A model generated the notes under the pieces. It saw only the letters and a list, made by a program, of their open reading frames with translations. It made no database searches and was not told the origin of the DNA. A DNA stretch of 15,686 nt. Source: Methylomonas sp. (lineage in GTDB: Bacteria > Pseudomonadota > Gammaproteobacteria > Methylococcales > Methylomonadaceae). Positions 14,985 to 15,686 of the stretch are shown piece by piece. Each line of letters starts with the position of its first letter. Position 1 is the stretch's first letter. The stretch covers positions 1 through 15,686 of the forward strand of contig NZ_JALOBS010000056.1 in NCBI RefSeq assembly GCF_023228165.1, given 5' to 3'. A program made the translations under genes and the position numbers.

Positions 14985-15013
14985 AGTATAAAGGGTGTCT
15001 TTCGAAGTGTCCG
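14985..15013 (-). promoter_or_regulatory. Candidate transposase promoter
   Basis: Reading the minus strand, CGGACA (15013-15008) and TATACT (14990-14985) are separated by 17 nt, giving a plausible -35/-10 pair. The -35 lies in the terminal inverted repeat. A 7-bp inverted repeat AAAGACA/TGTCTTT (14979-14985 and 14996-15002) surrounds the -10. Activity is inferred. Confidence 0.5.
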
Positions 15014-15032
15014 GGATGATTAAACCATTTCA
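15005..15032 (-). repeat. IS terminal inverted repeat, orfA side
   Basis: Read on the minus strand it starts TGAAATGGTTTAAT and reaches the CCGGACACTT block. It matches the other end at 20 of 28 positions. The stop codon of the truncated Rhs frame (15020-15022) lies inside it. Confidence 0.8.
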
Positions 15033-15361
15033 TATTTCATATTGACCTGGCCCAGCGCGTTGGTTGCGGTTTGGCTCAGAATGTTGCCGAGCCGGTCGCG
15101 CGTGTACTGCGTATCGTTGACCAGCTCACCGGTGAGGGTGGTGTTTTTCAGTCGCGTCAAGCGGCCGGCCGCGTCCCAGCCGTAATGGGTAATCGCGCCG
15201 TTGCTGAGGATGCGGTTCAGCAAACGGCCGGCGCCGTCGGCCGCTCTTGCGCGTCCTGCGCTCGCGGCATTCGTGCATCCCTGCACGTCATAGTGGTAGC
15301 CGACTTGCAGGTAGGCCGGATTGGTTTCGGCCACCAAGCGGGTGGTGATGTTTGGGGGCAT
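15020..15361 (-). pseudogene. Rhs / YD-repeat protein fragment, truncated by the IS
   Basis: The 113-residue minus-strand frame shows YD-repeat motifs: VGYHYD (20-25), GAGRLLNRILSNG (43-55), ITHYGWDAAGRLTRLKNT (57-74) and TQYTRDRLGNILSQT (84-98). Full Rhs proteins exceed a thousand residues and form the shell around polymorphic toxins. The frame ends in the IS inverted repeat, so its C-terminal part is lost; upstream of the first ATG there is an immediate in-frame TAG, so the N-terminal part is missing too. Base composition is clearly more GC-rich than the ribosomal genes, which suggests a different origin. Residues 26-42 come from a palindromic insertion. Confidence 0.8.
15236..15289 (-). 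repeat. 51-bp in-frame palindromic element within the Rhs fragment
   Basis: The segment contains two neighbouring hairpins: CGTGCA-TCCC-TGCACG (15272-15287, 6 bp, perfect) and a nested one pairing GCCGC (15240-15244) with GCGGC (15264-15268) and GCGC (15249-15252) with GCGC (15258-15261). It is bordered by GAC on both sides (minus strand, 15287-15289 and 15236-15238). The 51 nt encode 17 extra residues (VQGCTNAASAGRARAAD). Without them the protein reads YHYD-GAGRLLNRI, a normal YD repeat. Confidence 0.6.
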
Positions 15362-15420
15362 CTATGCTGGCGAGTTAGTCGTTTTTAGCATGAACCGCGA
15401 TCGGTGCGTCTGACGGCAGC

Positions 15421-15547
15421 ACCCTAAAAATTCTGCGCATATTATGGCCTTGTTGACTTGAAGGTTCATGGTTTCTTTCGTCAGATTACGCTACGCTAAT
15501 CGTATCTACGCGGGCTCGTAACCATTCGCGGCATGGTATTTTAGGGT
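15421..15547. repeat. Candidate small MITE-like inverted-repeat unit
   Basis: This 127-nt stretch is bounded by perfect 9-nt inverted repeats (ACCCTAAAA and TTTTAGGGT). The similarity continues loosely inward (TGCGCATATTATGG against TGCCGCGAATGG on the other strand). A palindromic GATTACGCTACGCTAATC lies near the middle. No target duplication is visible, and copy number in the genome is unknown, so this stays a candidate. Confidence 0.3.
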
Positions 15548-15580
15548 ATGTTGCCAAACATTTTATTAACTTCATCATTG

Positions 15581-15679
15581 CTAATTAGTCGTCCCTGAAA
15601 AAGCCGATATTTTCCGAACACCAGCATTCAGGCTGACAATAAAAACGGCGCGCTCAATGGCCGCGTCAAAATCCGACAT
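15581..15679 (-). CDS. Short unrecognised reading frame, doubtful
   Basis: ATG at 15679 to TAG at 15581 gives 32 residues beginning MSDFDAAIERAVFIVSLNAG. The start is 7 nt from the window edge, so a ribosome-binding site cannot be judged. The first half has the look of a normal protein N-terminus, and the frame may be the start of a gene broken by a stop or frameshift. No family is recognised. Confidence 0.2.
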   Translation of the reverse strand: MSDFDAAIERAVFIVSLNAGVRKISAFSGTTN

Positions 15680-15686
15680 AGCGGTC

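Larger units (their letters stand above)
13756..15032 (-). mobile_element. Complete IS3-family insertion sequence
   Basis: The element of about 1277 bp has imperfect terminal inverted repeats, 13756-13783 and 15005-15032, agreeing at 20 of 28 positions, including a shared CCGGACAC block; the outer bases are TG...CA as in the IS3 family. It carries orfA and orfB on the minus strand with an A6G frameshift signal. A slightly smaller version (13761-15027) is also possible. No 3-5 bp target duplication is visible with either choice. Both reading frames are intact and the DDE residues are present, so it may be active. Confidence 0.9.
15362..15686. other. Mostly non-coding accessory DNA with degenerate inverted repeats
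   Basis: No convincing gene is seen here. It holds a palindrome GGTGC...GCACC (15403-15423), an 8-nt inverted pair CATGAACC/GGTTCATG (15389-15396 and 15463-15470), a 9-nt inverted pair ACCCTAAAA/TTTTAGGGT (15421-15429 and 15539-15547), and GATTACGCTACGCTAATC (15484-15501), whose arms GATTA/TAATC pair. A minus-strand frame at 15581-15679 (32 residues, MSDFDAAIERAVFIVSLNAG...) may be a remnant of a gene, but I do not recognise it. Confidence 0.5.

Noticed and set aside
15071..15388. Plus-strand frame of 105 residues opposite the Rhs fragment
   Set aside because: The minus strand shows clear YD-repeat motifs; the plus frame is open only because the DNA is GC-rich.
13576..15686. Second copy of the tRNA-Thr 3' end as an attR site
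   Set aside because: No stretch matching TTCGAGTCCCATCACCAGC was found downstream in the window.
1..15686. CRISPR array, defence cluster or toxin-immunity pair
   Set aside because: No regularly spaced repeats were seen, and apart from the Rhs fragment there is no recognisable defence or toxin gene; the Rhs fragment lacks its toxin end and any immunity gene.

Overview
The window suits a gammaproteobacterium with a moderately AT-rich genome. The gene order is the classical tuf / S10 / spc / alpha order. L3, L4, L22, S4, S8, S11 and the RpoA C-terminal domain read very close to E. coli forms, and S14 and S4 are the zinc-free types. The genus cannot be fixed from sequence alone; some protein details (such as the N-terminal half of L15) recall methanotrophic Methylococcales, but that is an impression.

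Positions 1-13487 form one tightly packed plus-strand block: the end of tuf, then rpsJ-rplC-rplD-rplW-rplB-rpsS-rplV-rpsC-rplP-rpmC-rpsQ (S10 cluster), rplN-rplX-rplE-rpsN-rpsH-rplF-rplR-rpsE-rpmD-rplO-secY-rpmJ (spc cluster) and rpsM-rpsK-rpsD-rpoA-rplQ (alpha cluster). Nothing usual is missing. Most gaps are 0-30 nt, several genes overlap at stop/start, and the one larger gap (rpmJ-rpsM) holds an extended -10 promoter. Together the genes supply ribosomal subunits, the SecY translocon pore and the RNA polymerase alpha subunit. Only 6 nt separate tuf from rpsJ, so there is no S10 leader of the E. coli type. A tRNA-Thr(TGT) gene sits 12 nt after rplQ, and a strong intrinsic terminator follows it.

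Positions 13621-15686 are accessory and look rearranged. After the terminator come two tandem CGGGGTTAC units (possible integrase arm-site remnant) and the first ~20 codons of an unknown exported or membrane protein, cut off by a complete IS3-family element (13756-15032, transposase on the minus strand, A6G frameshift signal plus hairpin). The other side of the IS is a GC-rich Rhs/YD-repeat fragment, also truncated. The two flanks do not match and no target duplication is visible, so the IS marks a deletion or recombination junction. The last ~320 nt is mostly non-coding and carries several degenerate inverted repeats.

The most unusual observation is a 51-bp double-hairpin element inserted in frame in the Rhs fragment, flanked by a GAC repeat. 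Removing it restores a canonical YD repeat. This resembles the protein-coding palindromic elements of Rickettsia. No new multi-gene system was found; most of the window is conserved housekeeping DNA.
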